From: Xenorhabdus beddingii
Lineage (GTDB): Bacteria > Pseudomonadota > Gammaproteobacteria > Enterobacterales > Enterobacteriaceae
NCBI RefSeq assembly: GCF_002127545.1
Contig: NZ_MUBK01000001.1
Location: 186,001-250,000 of the forward strand
Direction of reading: 5' to 3'
DNA length: 64,000 nucleotides
A model generated the notes under the pieces. It was not told where the DNA came from. It ran no database searches and worked only from the letters and a program-made list of their open reading frames with translations. Below, in pieces: positions 38,034 to 47,620 of this stretch (position 1 is its first letter; every line of letters begins with the position of its first letter). Made by a program: the position numbers and the translations under genes.

Positions 38034-39077
38034 ATGGCACAGCAACATTTTGTCGAGTTAAAAAATGTAACCAAGCGGTTCGGTAACAATACCGTGATCA
38101 ATTCGCTGAATTTATCCATCCCACAAGGACATATGGTCACTTTATTAGGTCCATCCGGATGCGGTAAAACGACGGTGCTAAGGCTGGTGGCTGGATTGGA
38201 AAAGCCGACTGAAGGTAATATTTTCATCGATGGAGAAAATGTTACCGATCGCTCCATTCAGTATCGGGATATTTGCATGGTATTTCAGTCTTATGCCCTT
38301 TTCCCACATATGTCATTAGGGGAAAATATCGGTTATGGATTGAAAATGCTGGGGCGCCCAAAAACAGAGATCCGTGAACACGTCAGAGAAGCCTTGGAAC
38401 TGGTAGACTTGAGTGGTTTTGAAGATCGCTATGTTGATCAAATATCGGGTGGGCAGCAACAGCGAGTTGCCTTAGCACGCGCACTCATCCTCAAACCCAA
38501 AGTTCTGCTATTCGACGAACCGTTAAGTAACCTTGATGCCAACCTGCGACGGAGTATGCGTGAAAAAATTCGTGAATTGCAGCAACAGTTCAATATCACC
38601 TCACTTTATGTCACGCATGATCAAAGTGAAGCCTTTGCGGTTTCTGATACGGTATTAGTCATGGACAAGGGCAAAATTATGCAAATGGGTTCACCGCAGA
38701 CACTCTATCGTCAACCTGCATCGAAATTTATGGCAAGCTTTATGGGGGATGCCAATATTTTCCCTGCCACACAAGGGCCGGATTATGTGGAAATCTTTCA
38801 ATATCGTCTGCCTCGACCGGCCAACTTCATAACAACACAGCCATCAATTACCGTTGGCATACGCCCTGAAGCCATTACCTTGAGTCTGCAAGGAAGTGAA
38901 AGCCAACGTTGCAAGGTCAATCATGTCGCCTATATGGGAGCACAATATGAAGTCACTGTTGACTGGCATGGACAAACTCTCTTGTTGCAAATCAATGCGT
39001 CCCAATTGCAACCCAAAGTGGGTGAAAATTATTATCTAGAAATTCATCCAATAGGAATCTTTGTTCTAGAAGAGTAA
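38034..39077 (+). CDS. afuC: ABC importer ATPase (AfuC-like)
   Basis: ATPase of the importer. The 347-residue product has Walker [15 protein letters not shown], signature [15 protein letters not shown] and Walker [13 protein letters not shown], then a C-terminal TOBE-like regulatory domain ([14 protein letters not shown]). It starts 16 bp after afuB. A rho-independent terminator follows. Confidence 0.92.
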   Translation: MAQQHFVELKNVTKRFGNNTVINSLNLSIPQGHMVTLLGPSGCGKTTVLRLVAGLEKPTEGNIFIDGENVTDRSIQYRDICMVFQSYALFPHMSLGENIGYGLKMLGRPKTEIREHVREALELVDLSGFEDRYVDQISGGQQQRVALARALILKPKVLLFDEPLSNLDANLRRSMREKIRELQQQFNITSLYVTHDQSEAFAVSDTVLVMDKGKIMQMGSPQTLYRQPASKFMASFMGDANIFPATQGPDYVEIFQYRLPRPANFITTQPSITVGIRPEAITLSLQGSESQRCKVNHVAYMGAQYEVTVDWHGQTLLLQINASQLQPKVGENYYLEIHPIGIFVLEE

Positions 39078-39115
39078 ATACGAGCGAAGTAATTAGCAAT
39101 AACCAAAATCCAATC

Positions 39116-39141
39116 TCCTGCGGTGATTACCGCAGGAAACT
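39116..39141 (+). terminator. terminator of afuABC
   Basis: Perfect 9-bp stem TCCTGCGGT / ACCGCAGGA with 4-nt loop, followed by AACTTTT. Confidence 0.8.
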
Positions 39142-39295
39142 TTTCATCCAAAAATATTCTTTATAAAACCATAAACATAAATCATTTATTCTGTCTATCA
39201 ACTCATCAATAAACCCTGTAAAATCACCTACACTTTCTGGGTATGTCACACCGCAAAAAGACCACTTATTCCACTTCTAATAAATAGGGTTTATA

Positions 39296-40636
39296 ATGCA
39301 TCAGTCTGATGTGGTTGATCGCTCGCTTTTCTCATTAAGCTGGCCGATCTTCATTGATATCTTTCTGCATATGGCGACGTTATTAATCAATACGTACATG
39401 GTCAGCCATATCTCTTCTGCTTATCTCGCCGCAATGGGAGTGGGCAATCATGTGTTCGATCTCTTTATTACGATTTTCAATTTCATTAGCGTGGGTTGCA
39501 GTGTTGTCATTGCGCAATATCTGGGATCAGGAAAACGGGATAAAGCCAGTCAAGCCATTCATATTTCCATTGCATTTAATTTTGTGCTGGGTTTCAGTTG
39601 TGCTCTGATCACGGTTTTCTTCGGCTATAAGATCTTGTCTATCATGAACCTGCCCGAAAATCTGATGGATGACGGGTTCGCTTATCTGCATGTTCTGGGT
39701 ATCTGTCTGGTTCCTGAAGCGATTTCGATTATTCTGGCCGCCTGTTTACGGGTTTATGGCAAGTCGAAATCAGCTATGTATGTCACGCTGATTGCCAACC
39801 TGCTCACTATTGTCGGCAATATGATCGTTTTGTATGGGTTCTTCGGATTGCCTCAATATGGACTGGAAGGTGTAGCCTGGTCTACGGTATTTGGCCGTAC
39901 TGTTGCCGTTATTTTACTCTGCGGATTACTGTTCTGTGGTCTGAAAATCAAATTCGAATTTAAATTGCTCGTGCACTGGTCCAGGAATATGCTGAGTAAA
40001 ATCTTGCATATCGGCTTACCCGCCGCCGGTGAAAATTTGGTCTGGATTTTGCAGTATATGACTGCACAGGCGTTTATTGGTCTGATGGGTGAAATTCCTC
40101 TGGCTGCACAGACGCTTTACTTCCAACTGTCCCTGTTCATTATGTTGTTTGGTATTTCCACCAGCATTGGTAATGAAATTATGGTGGGTCACCTTGTTGG
40201 GGCAAAACGCTTTGAGGATGCCTATATTCGAGGTTTCAAAAGCCTGCGGATCGGCGTGATCGTTACGGTAGGTGTTGTCCTGGCGTTCTGGGTTTTCAGG
40301 GAGCCGCTGCTCGCCATCATGACGGAAGATCAGAAGATTATTGAACTTCTGCTGCCACTGTTCCTGCTTTCTGTCTTTTTGGAACCCGGTCGTACCTTCA
40401 ACATTGTGATGGTCAATTCCCTGCGCGCTTCCGGAGATGCCCGTTTCCCACTCTATACCGCACTGATTTGCATGTGGGGTATTTCCATCCCCGTCGGTTA
40501 TTATCTGGGAATTACTATGGGCATGGGGATCTTGGGAATTTGGATCGGGTTCTTCTGTGATGAATGGGTTCGTGGGTTAATTAATGCATGGCGCTGGAAG
40601 TCCAAAAAATGGCAAACCAAGCGACTGGATATTTAA
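39296..40636 (+). CDS. MATE family efflux transporter
   Basis: Cation-coupled multidrug/toxin exporter of the inner membrane. The 446-residue product has 12 hydrophobic segments and the MATE repeats: SLSWPIFIDIFLHMATLLIN in the first half and IGLPAAGENLVWILQYMTAQ in the second. It resembles E. coli YeeO-type members. Substrate cannot be told. It stands alone, with its own terminator. Confidence 0.88.
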   Translation: MHQSDVVDRSLFSLSWPIFIDIFLHMATLLINTYMVSHISSAYLAAMGVGNHVFDLFITIFNFISVGCSVVIAQYLGSGKRDKASQAIHISIAFNFVLGFSCALITVFFGYKILSIMNLPENLMDDGFAYLHVLGICLVPEAISIILAACLRVYGKSKSAMYVTLIANLLTIVGNMIVLYGFFGLPQYGLEGVAWSTVFGRTVAVILLCGLLFCGLKIKFEFKLLVHWSRNMLSKILHIGLPAAGENLVWILQYMTAQAFIGLMGEIPLAAQTLYFQLSLFIMLFGISTSIGNEIMVGHLVGAKRFEDAYIRGFKSLRIGVIVTVGVVLAFWVFREPLLAIMTEDQKIIELLLPLFLLSVFLEPGRTFNIVMVNSLRASGDARFPLYTALICMWGISIPVGYYLGITMGMGILGIWIGFFCDEWVRGLINAWRWKSKKWQTKRLDI

Positions 40637-40654
40637 TTAAAGTATAAATACAAA

Positions 40655-40680
40655 CATGCCGCAGATAGAATCGCGGCATG
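40655..40680. terminator. bidirectional terminator between MATE gene and lipoprotein operon
   Basis: 8-bp stem CATGCCGC / GCGGCATG with 10-nt loop between two convergent units; TTCAATTT follows. Confidence 0.7.
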
Positions 40681-40700
40681 TTCAATTTAATCAACACTTA

Positions 40701-41363
40701 TCATTCAAATTTTTCTTTGCCATAGAATTCAGAACGTGGGCCATACAGCAAGCGACCGTATCCGCCCGCACTTAACAGGCGATTGCTGGTAATACCCGCA
40801 ATGTCATGGCTTCTGTCCGTAATGGTATTTGCAATCTGGGAAATGGCTGCCGCTACCAACATGCCTACCAGACCACCGCTGGAAGAATTATCATTTTCTG
40901 TGGAAGAGGCTGTCGCGACACCATTCCACAATTGTTTACCCGTGCGCAAATCGACCAATCGAGCTATCGCACTGACACGGGTATCACTGTTAATAATTTG
41001 GTATTGCGTGCCGTACTGCGTGATATTCAGGTAGAGCGCGGAATCAGCCCCAAAAATGTCATGCAGTCTTTTGTAGCTGAGATTATGGATATCCTGCGCT
41101 TCGGTTACCCCATTTTGGCGGAATGTTTCTTCAACCACCGCCACCGGATAAACATAATAGCCGGATTCTGCCAGTGGATAAGTCACCTGAGACAGTAAAC
41201 TGCCGGAAGCCTGTACTTCCACGGATTTATTGACGGCGGGCAAGACCAGAATGGATTTAGGTTTACTTTCCCTCAATGCCGAATAATCATACGGCTGATG
41301 TTTGGCGCATCCTGCCAGTACCAGCAATAATAAGGCACCGATAGCCCCCAGAAAACGGTTCAT
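40701..41363 (-). CDS. GNA1162-family (DUF799) lipoprotein
   Basis: Third gene of a three-lipoprotein operon. 220 residues with signal peptide and lipobox LVLAGC, then the DUF799 core PKSILVLPAVNKSVEV and FGADSALYLNITQYGTQY. GNA1162 of Neisseria adopts a TolB/CsgG-like N-domain. Its ATG overlaps the preceding stop by one base (TAATG). Function unknown; probably an outer-membrane partner of the CsgG-like protein upstream. Confidence 0.85.
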   Translation of the reverse strand: MNRFLGAIGALLLLVLAGCAKHQPYDYSALRESKPKSILVLPAVNKSVEVQASGSLLSQVTYPLAESGYYVYPVAVVEETFRQNGVTEAQDIHNLSYKRLHDIFGADSALYLNITQYGTQYQIINSDTRVSAIARLVDLRTGKQLWNGVATASSTENDNSSSGGLVGMLVAAAISQIANTITDRSHDIAGITSNRLLSAGGYGRLLYGPRSEFYGKEKFE

Positions 41364-41734
41364 TATTTCACTCCCTTATTCTTGCTTAACAGAAAATCCA
41401 TGTAAGGCGCCGATTCAGGAAATAAGTTTTTCTCTATTTCAAACTGCTGGAAAGCATCCTCGATCTGACCGATTTTGCTGTAAAGCAGCCCCATTTGGGC
41501 ATGCAAACCCGGAGGAACCAGTTTATCTTTGGCCTTGGCTTGTTCAACCACTTTTTGCAATGCCTGAAGCTGTTCCTGTGGCCCCGTTTTATCCTGCTGG
41601 TAATATTGATAAAGGGTTGGCTGATAATCTCCCCACACATACAGGGTGTCAGGTGCTTTTACACATCCCACCAATCCACATCCCATCAATAATAGTGTGC
41701 CAAACAACATCCCGGTTTTTTTCATCAAAAACAT
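41363..41734 (-). CDS. DUF4810 lipoprotein
   Basis: Middle gene of the lipoprotein trio, 123 residues. N-terminus MKKTGMLFGTLLLMGCGLVG with two possible lipobox cysteines (LMGC, LVGC), then APDTLYVWGDYQPTLYQYYQ and a TPR-like helical repeat HAQMGLLYSKIGQIEDAFQQ. The start at 41734 has AGGGA upstream; an ATG 9 bp later is possible. Coupled to the next gene by a TAATG overlap. Confidence 0.85.
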   Translation of the reverse strand: MFLMKKTGMLFGTLLLMGCGLVGCVKAPDTLYVWGDYQPTLYQYYQQDKTGPQEQLQALQKVVEQAKAKDKLVPPGLHAQMGLLYSKIGQIEDAFQQFEIEKNLFPESAPYMDFLLSKNKGVK

Positions 41735-41755
41735 ACGGCTTTTTTCCCTGTTTAA

Positions 41756-42427
41756 TTAGTTGGTTGGCTTCCATGAACCATTTTCAATACCGCCGACCAG
41801 ATCATTGATAGCTTCACGGATCGCCAGATCCAATACCTTGCCATTCAAGGTAGAGTCGTAGCTGGAAGTACCGCCAAACCCAATAATTTCACGACTGGAA
41901 AGTTGGTATTCTCCTGCCCCGGCGGAAGAGAAAACCACTTCGGAAGTTTCAACATTAACCACATTCAGCATCACTTTTGCATAGGCAACCTGTGATTTAC
42001 CACGACCTAAAATGCCCCATAATTGATGATCGCCGACTTCTTTGCGGCCAAATTCGGTCACGGAACCCGTAATAATATAGTTAGCCCCTTTCAATTTCTG
42101 GGCCTTGCCCTGTAAACCCGCTTCTGCTTGCAATTCAGCCATATTGGTGCGTTCCAGTACGTTAAAACGTCCCGTTTGTTGTAAATGAGTCACAAGGATG
42201 GTTTTTGACTGGTTGCCTAAACGGTCAATGCCGTCAGAGAAAATGCCGTTCTGGTAGCTTGAACGGTTTTCGAATTTACCCACAGCGATTGGGCTGCGAA
42301 TACCGGTATAAGTGGTCTTATAAGAAGTGACTTTTTGTACCGAAAGTGTTGACGAAGATTCTGTCGCACAACCGGCCAACATAAGAGAAGCCAGGCAAAG
42401 CGAGGCTAACGTGAGTTTACTTTTCAT
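41756..42427 (-). CDS. CsgG/HfaB-family lipoprotein
   Basis: First gene of the trio, 223 residues. Lipobox LMLAGC, then the CsgG-family core SPIAVGKFENRSSYQNGIF and NVLERTNMAELQAEAGLQGK, ending in a conserved Trp-containing tail. CsgG and HfaB form outer-membrane pores or anchors for curli or holdfast; no curli or holdfast genes are seen here. The trio recurs in many proteobacteria as a unit; its role is not established. Confidence 0.85.
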   Translation of the reverse strand: MKSKLTLASLCLASLMLAGCATESSSTLSVQKVTSYKTTYTGIRSPIAVGKFENRSSYQNGIFSDGIDRLGNQSKTILVTHLQQTGRFNVLERTNMAELQAEAGLQGKAQKLKGANYIITGSVTEFGRKEVGDHQLWGILGRGKSQVAYAKVMLNVVNVETSEVVFSSAGAGEYQLSSREIIGFGGTSSYDSTLNGKVLDLAIREAINDLVGGIENGSWKPTN

Positions 42428-42602
42428 TATTATGTCTTCCTTAATGAGTGATCAAATACGCCCGTCGTCTTTCCAGTTGCCGTTTTGTTGGCGGCATCCT
42501 GAAATCCATTGGGCCTAAGCGTGCCCGATTTTTTGTACAGGCGGCTATTGTGAGCATAAAAACCGTGGAATAATAAATATTGTTATAGTAAATGTCTATT
42601 CA

Positions 42603-42690
42603 AATACGTTTTCATAATAGTGACGCACTGAAATTCCGAGGCTTCCTTATTCCCCGCACGGCGGGAAATAAGGGAGTACCCTACCATTTT
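42603..42690. repeat. tandem hairpin element, unit A
   Basis: 88 bp, nearly the same as unit B, 89 bp apart. Core shared text TTTTCATAATAGTGA and CACTGAAATTCCGA, then a hairpin (42643-42657 with 42661-42675) of 15 positions with one mismatch and one GU pair, loop ACG. Confidence 0.85.
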
Positions 42691-42691
42691 A

Positions 42692-42779
42692 AATAAGTTT
42701 TCATAATAGTGATACACTGAAATTCCGAAGATTCCTTACTCCCCGCGCAGCGGGGAGTAAGGAAGTGTTCTACAATTTT
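42692..42779. repeat. tandem hairpin element, unit B
   Basis: Second unit. Its hairpin is a perfect 15-bp stem (42732-42746 with 42750-42764) with loop GCA. Sequence differences from unit A fall on both arms, so the fold is preserved. Confidence 0.85.
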
Positions 42780-43009
42780 GAAATGTCATTTAATTAAAAA
42801 ATGGGTACATTGATTCACTTACATTGTGAATGGATTAATGCTAACTGCGGTTATTACATAAAATACACTACGTGGAAAAATCAGCATGATCTTTCCACTT
42901 CGTTATTGGTGATTTGAATTATGGGTGATTGGGAAAAATTAAGCTAAAAATATTATTTCAAACAGTAAAAAACAAAATCAACCTACTTCATTGACCATAT
43001 TAATAGAAA

Positions 43010-44056
43010 TTACAATTTAAATGACATGGCAGAAAAAACCATGCCACCGCTGCCTGCCCAGCCCATACAGAGTTTATCTCTTTCCACCTGCCCATGTTGC
43101 AAAGCGTCCGCAATGCCAAATGGAATAGACGCCGTAACAATGTTCCCCGTCTTTTGACCGATATGATGAATTTTATCCGCAATCTGGATCTCGTTGCCAA
43201 ATCGATCCCACATCGTCGGCGAACTGGTATGGGCAAAAACTTTATGGAGATCACGGCGGTCAATATTATGCTGTCTGAATACATTGGGGGCTTCATAGCC
43301 GGCATGTTCATGCAAGGCTGCCCCATAAGAGTTAAATTGGTAGTTTCCCTTAAATGACAAAATACGCTCAACGTCACTGTCATTGCAGAACAATTTCCAA
43401 TTTGGCAAAGTAATATTGCATAAATCACTTAAGTCAGGCCGACTGATATAATCAAATTTAAAATTATCAATTGATTTATTATTCAGTATGGTGACAGAAG
43501 CGGCTTCACCAATGGTATAGCTAGGAAATTTATACGCTAACTCATCGGAAGAGTTCAGGGCGAAATTTTTAATTATGGGGCCATCTTCAGACATGCCAAA
43601 TTCCATATTGACAATCGCTGCATGGCGTATTTCACCTGCCTTCATTTTGCTGTTGATCACATCCATTGCCGTTATCCAGCCATTACAGGCATCAACGACA
43701 TCATAGTTACGACAGTTCAAACCCAATGCCTTGGCAACAAAAGTACTGTTTGCCGGTTCAATGAAACCCCGGAGCACGTTGGGATAAATTAACAGGTCGA
43801 TGTCTGATTTGCTGATATTTGCCTGTTTCAACGCCTGATCAAAAGCCTGCTCCATAAGGTGCATGGGTTTTTCACCCTCCCCTAGCCAATATCGACTTTC
43901 AATACCCGTTTTATCCAATAATTTTTCAATCGTTTTTAGCGTCTTTGTAAGATTACCTTGAAAAATTCTTTTAGATTTTTTTTCGATTAATGCAATAATA
44001 TCCTGATTAGTCATACATCTTGATGGCAATACACCAGAAACTCCAGCAATTCTCAT
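43010..44056 (-). CDS. orphan beta-ketoacyl-ACP synthase III-like enzyme
   Basis: Thiolase-fold condensing enzyme, 348 residues. The start ATG at 44056 after AAGGA gives MRIAGVSGVLPSRCMTN; the open frame extends 11 codons further up. The complete KAS III triad is visible: Cys124 (DVVDACNGW), His276 (FAHTSSP) and Asn305 (KTGNIVTASIP). It is unlike the housekeeping FabH and has no fatty-acid or ACP gene nearby. In this group of bacteria stand-alone KAS III enzymes often serve secondary metabolism or signal synthesis; substrate unknown. Confidence 0.8.
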   Translation of the reverse strand: MRIAGVSGVLPSRCMTNQDIIALIEKKSKRIFQGNLTKTLKTIEKLLDKTGIESRYWLGEGEKPMHLMEQAFDQALKQANISKSDIDLLIYPNVLRGFIEPANSTFVAKALGLNCRNYDVVDACNGWITAMDVINSKMKAGEIRHAAIVNMEFGMSEDGPIIKNFALNSSDELAYKFPSYTIGEAASVTILNNKSIDNFKFDYISRPDLSDLCNITLPNWKLFCNDSDVERILSFKGNYQFNSYGAALHEHAGYEAPNVFRQHNIDRRDLHKVFAHTSSPTMWDRFGNEIQIADKIHHIGQKTGNIVTASIPFGIADALQHGQVERDKLCMGWAGSGGMVFSAMSFKL

Positions 44057-44820
44057 GAAAACATCCTTAAAATAGCGATTAAATATCATTAATATTCATG
44101 CAAATATTTCATCCATGCATACATGTTCTTCCATTACATCATTTCTGTTGTTATCACTGTAGATCTATATCCGAAACTTACCTTAAAAATATTCATCTCT
44201 ATAAATAACATTCACATCATGAAGTAATTTTATATTGCAATATTTTTAGCACATTTTTATTTTTTATAAAGCATGACAAACCATCTTTATATATTTGTAA
44301 TGTTACAAAACTTAATGGTTAATTATTTTATTTTATCAAAACTCTTTTTTGTTAACAAAAACCACAATAATAAAGCGTTTATTATGTGTATTATCCTCTT
44401 CCTCAACGGGAGTACTGATAAGCAAGACAGGTCTCATGACATTTCACCGGTAAAAAAATCTAGATTAATATGCTGAACTGCATCATAATATTAACAATAA
44501 AAAGGATTTAATACTGACAGGGTGTTTTGAACTCATACACGCGTGATAAAGCACACAACTTTTCTTTCTGGTTGTTTCAATTATTAATATCACAAATACT
44601 CATCATAACCTTCTCATAAATATTAAATTTTCATATTTATCAATACGATATAAGAAAATCCGTTTTCTTTTTTGCACAGCATCCCTTTGCGGTTTTTCAC
44701 TGAAGACGAGATGTTCACTGAAGAAACAAGTAGCCCTTTCTTCTTTATGAAGACGTTGTTCTCTCAGCAATCGGATGAGATGGAAGATTTAAAGCACCAA
44801 AGATGTAAGCGAGCACTATT
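44057..44820. other. long gap between divergent KAS III gene and permease gene
   Basis: About 760 bp, AT-rich, no supported gene. A 67-codon frame at 44273-44476 lacks a ribosome site. TTCACTGAAGA occurs twice near 44698 and 44719 as an imperfect direct repeat in the permease leader. Confidence 0.55.
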
Positions 44821-46146
44821 ATGAAAGCAGCAACAAAAAACAATGATGTCATGCCCCACTTATCTCTGGCAGCCAAACGCGCCGGCATGACGGAGGATGA
44901 ATGGAAAGAAGCGGTAAGGTTCGACAATACCGATATCGGTTGGGTTATCATGAGTATTGGCATGGCAATCGGCGCGGGAATTGTTTTCCTGCCTGTTCAG
45001 GTCGGATTGATGGGATTGTGGGTTTTCCTGCTTTCTTCCATTATTGGCTACCCCGCCATGTATCTTTTTCAACGACTTTTCATCAACACACTGGCTGAAT
45101 CACCAGAATGCAAAGATTATCCCAGTGTCATCAGTGGCTATCTCGGTAAAAACTGGGGCATTTTATTGGGGGTTCTCTACTTTATTATGCTGGTGATCTG
45201 GATGTTTGTTTATTCCACCGCCATCACCAATGACAGTGCCTCTTACCTACAAACTTTTGGCATCACCGATGAATTAATGTCGCATAATCCCTTTTATGGG
45301 CTGGGGTTAATCTGTATTTTGGTCGCGATTTCTTCCCGAGGTGAACGATTGCTGTTCAGAATATCCAGTCTGATGGTAATGACAAAATTGTTTGTTGTCG
45401 CCGCATTGGGGCTTTCCATGATAGGCATGTGGCATTTGTACAATATCGGAGTATTGCCGCCTTTTGGATTATTAATCAAACAAGCCATTATCACGTTGCC
45501 TTTTACGCTCACCTCTATTTTGTTTATCCAAACCCTGAGTCCGATGGTCATTTCTTACCGCAACCGGGAGAAAAACCGTGAAGTTGCCCGCCACAAGGCT
45601 TTGAGGGCCATGAATATTGCCTTTGGTATTCTGTTTTGTACTGTATTTTTCTATGCCGTCTCTTTTACGCTGGCAATGGGGCACGATGAAGCCGTCAAAG
45701 CCTATGAACAGAACATTTCTGCCCTGGCGATTGCGGCCCAGTTCTTTCCCGGCGGTTGGGTCATTGTCGTGAGTATTATGCTCAATATCTTCGCTGTGAT
45801 GAGCGCTTTTTTTGGCGTTTATCTCGGCTTCCGTGAAGCCAGTCAGGGTATTGCCATGAATATTCTGGGCCGCCTGATGCCAGTCGAAAAGATCAATGAA
45901 AACTGGGTGCAAAAAGGCATCATGGTTTTTGCCATTTTATTGGCATGGGGCGCCATCATCCTGAATGTGCCTGTATTAAGTTTCACTTCCATCTGTAGCC
46001 CAATCTTTGGCATCGTTGGCTGCTTAATCCCCGCCTATCTGGTTTGCAAAGTACCCAGCCTGCATCAGTATAAAGGGGCATCGCTCATCTTGATCATCTT
46101 TACCGGGATCTTGTTATGCGTTTCCCCTTTTCTGGCTTTTTCATGA
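44821..46146 (+). CDS. HAAAP-family amino acid permease (YhaO/SdaC-like)
   Basis: Proton- or sodium-coupled uptake of an amino acid, probably serine, threonine or cysteine by family. The 441-residue product has a charged cytoplasmic N-terminus (MTEDEWKEAVRFDNTDIGWV) and about 11 membrane segments. The conserved GMAIGAGIVFLPVQVG and the loop SYRNREKNREVARHKALRAM fit the HAAAP family. No serine deaminase or cysteine desulfidase gene lies beside it, so the substrate stays open. Confidence 0.85.
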   Translation: MKAATKNNDVMPHLSLAAKRAGMTEDEWKEAVRFDNTDIGWVIMSIGMAIGAGIVFLPVQVGLMGLWVFLLSSIIGYPAMYLFQRLFINTLAESPECKDYPSVISGYLGKNWGILLGVLYFIMLVIWMFVYSTAITNDSASYLQTFGITDELMSHNPFYGLGLICILVAISSRGERLLFRISSLMVMTKLFVVAALGLSMIGMWHLYNIGVLPPFGLLIKQAIITLPFTLTSILFIQTLSPMVISYRNREKNREVARHKALRAMNIAFGILFCTVFFYAVSFTLAMGHDEAVKAYEQNISALAIAAQFFPGGWVIVVSIMLNIFAVMSAFFGVYLGFREASQGIAMNILGRLMPVEKINENWVQKGIMVFAILLAWGAIILNVPVLSFTSICSPIFGIVGCLIPAYLVCKVPSLHQYKGASLILIIFTGILLCVSPFLAFS

Positions 46147-47056
46147 TAGGCGCAAAATTTGTGCTTAAGACGATGTTGGTGTGAGAAAGCATACCGTCGA
46201 AATTCCTCTCCCGCCTTATCTCGGCGGGAGTCCCTTTTCGGAGAGAAAGAGAGATTGCAAGATTCCGTGCAACGGCACGGGAACAAACTCCCAGAAAAAT
46301 AGCAACTTACAAGGCGACTGAGATATATTTAATTAATTATAAATGCATCTATTTAATTACATTTCACTAATTAGATAAGAATAAATTATATTTTAAGATC
46401 TTAACCCAAATAATTCACTTTTGAAATAATAACCAATGATATTTACTTAACTTAAATTTTGTATCTTGACCCAATCCAGCTAAGTATCTCTCCCTGATTC
46501 CCCTCGATTTTCCAAAATCCTCCCTCCATTAATTATCAAATTGCCTTTAACTTACAAAATAAAAATTCAATATTTCATTTTAAATCAGAATATTAAACCA
46601 AAACACACACATTGCGAGTGATTTTTAATCAAAAGTGTGGCGTTATATAAACAACTTAGATAAATCATTTACTTTTTTCACTAAATGCAGTAAAAATACA
46701 AAAACAATACACTTAAAAGGAAATTTAAAAGAATAAAAAACTAGAACTAAAATCAGGAAAAATGATTAGTTGTAAAATTCAATAGAAAAGTTTTTTTATG
46801 TGGAATTCTATTTATGATTGCCCCATTCTGTACTTCAGAATCCAATAGCACGTATTTATACGATTTCAATTAGTATTTCCATGAAAAATAAGACGAACAG
46901 AAGACGCAAGTTTTTTTATTTGCGGTACTCCAATTAAATTAATCTGGTATTTTGCCAATCATATTCAAAAAATACTGATGGCTTATTGTATTCGTTTGGC
47001 TTAAATACCTTGCGATTCACAAATAATCTCTCTGATTTCATAGGAACGATAATTTC
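46147..47056. other. long gap between permease and recombinase genes
   Basis: About 900 bp. The first 90 bp carry the permease terminator. The rest is AT-rich with no gene. A 12-bp direct repeat AAGTTTTTTTAT occurs at 46788 and 46908. No convincing invertible element was found by eye. Confidence 0.55.
46208..46237 (+). terminator. terminator of the HAAAP permease gene
   Basis: 8-bp GC-rich stem CTCCCGCC / GGCGGGAG with 7-nt loop, followed by TCCCTTTT. Confidence 0.75.
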
Positions 47057-47620
47057 ATGAAGCAACGTAAATTTTTGACCCGATACGAAATAGACGCAAT
47101 TTTGGCAGAAACAAAACAAGGACGCCATGCAGAACGGGATTACTGCATGCTATTAATGTGTTTCATTCACGGTTTTAGAGTCAGTGAGCTATGTAATCTA
47201 TGCCTGTCTGATCTTGACCTAAATTCAGCAATTATTCATATCAGGCGGTTAAAAGGTGGGCTTTCAACCACTCATCCCTTGATCCCGGAAGAAATTGAAG
47301 CATTGAAAAGATGGCTTAATATTCGCCAAAAATGGCGGGAAGCCGATTCACCCTGGGTGTTTCTTTCCCAGAAATCGGGGGCGGTTTCACGGCAGCAAGT
47401 CTATGGTTTACTGAAACGTTATGGAAAACAGGCGTCTGTCAGCGTTTCTCCTCATCCCCATATGCTAAGACACGCCTGTGGTTATGCATTAGCAGATCTC
47501 GGCCGTGATACACGTCTGATTCAGGATTATCTTGGACATCGTAATATTTCACATACTGTGATTTATACTGCCAGCAATGTGAAACGTTTTTCCAGAATTT
47601 GGGAGACGCAAGCTAAATAA
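47057..47620 (+). CDS. FimB/FimE-family tyrosine recombinase, orphan
   Basis: Site-specific recombinase of the small (187-residue) class that flips fimbrial promoters in E. coli (FimB/FimE) and Proteus (MrpI). Catalytic residues are in place: Arg in FIHGFRVSELCNL, HPHMLRHACG (HxxR), LGHRNISHT and the nucleophile Tyr in VIYTASN. It has only the catalytic domain, no arm-binding domain. No fimbrial gene is adjacent, so its DNA target is elsewhere or lost. Confidence 0.9.
   Translation: MKQRKFLTRYEIDAILAETKQGRHAERDYCMLLMCFIHGFRVSELCNLCLSDLDLNSAIIHIRRLKGGLSTTHPLIPEEIEALKRWLNIRQKWREADSPWVFLSQKSGAVSRQQVYGLLKRYGKQASVSVSPHPHMLRHACGYALADLGRDTRLIQDYLGHRNISHTVIYTASNVKRFSRIWETQAK

Larger units (their letters stand above)
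42428..43009. other. gap holding the duplicated hairpin element
   Basis: About 580 bp between the KAS III gene and the lipoprotein operon (both minus strand). No gene; two tandem 88-bp units at 42603 and 42692 are listed separately. The rest is AT-rich without recognised signal. Confidence 0.6.

Noticed and set aside
44273-44476. 67-codon frame between KAS III and permease genes
   Set aside because: No ribosome site, low-complexity AT-rich translation.
46788-46919. AAGTTTTTTTAT pair considered as recombinase target ends
   Set aside because: Repeats are direct, not inverted, and are mostly T-runs; inversion would need inverted sites.
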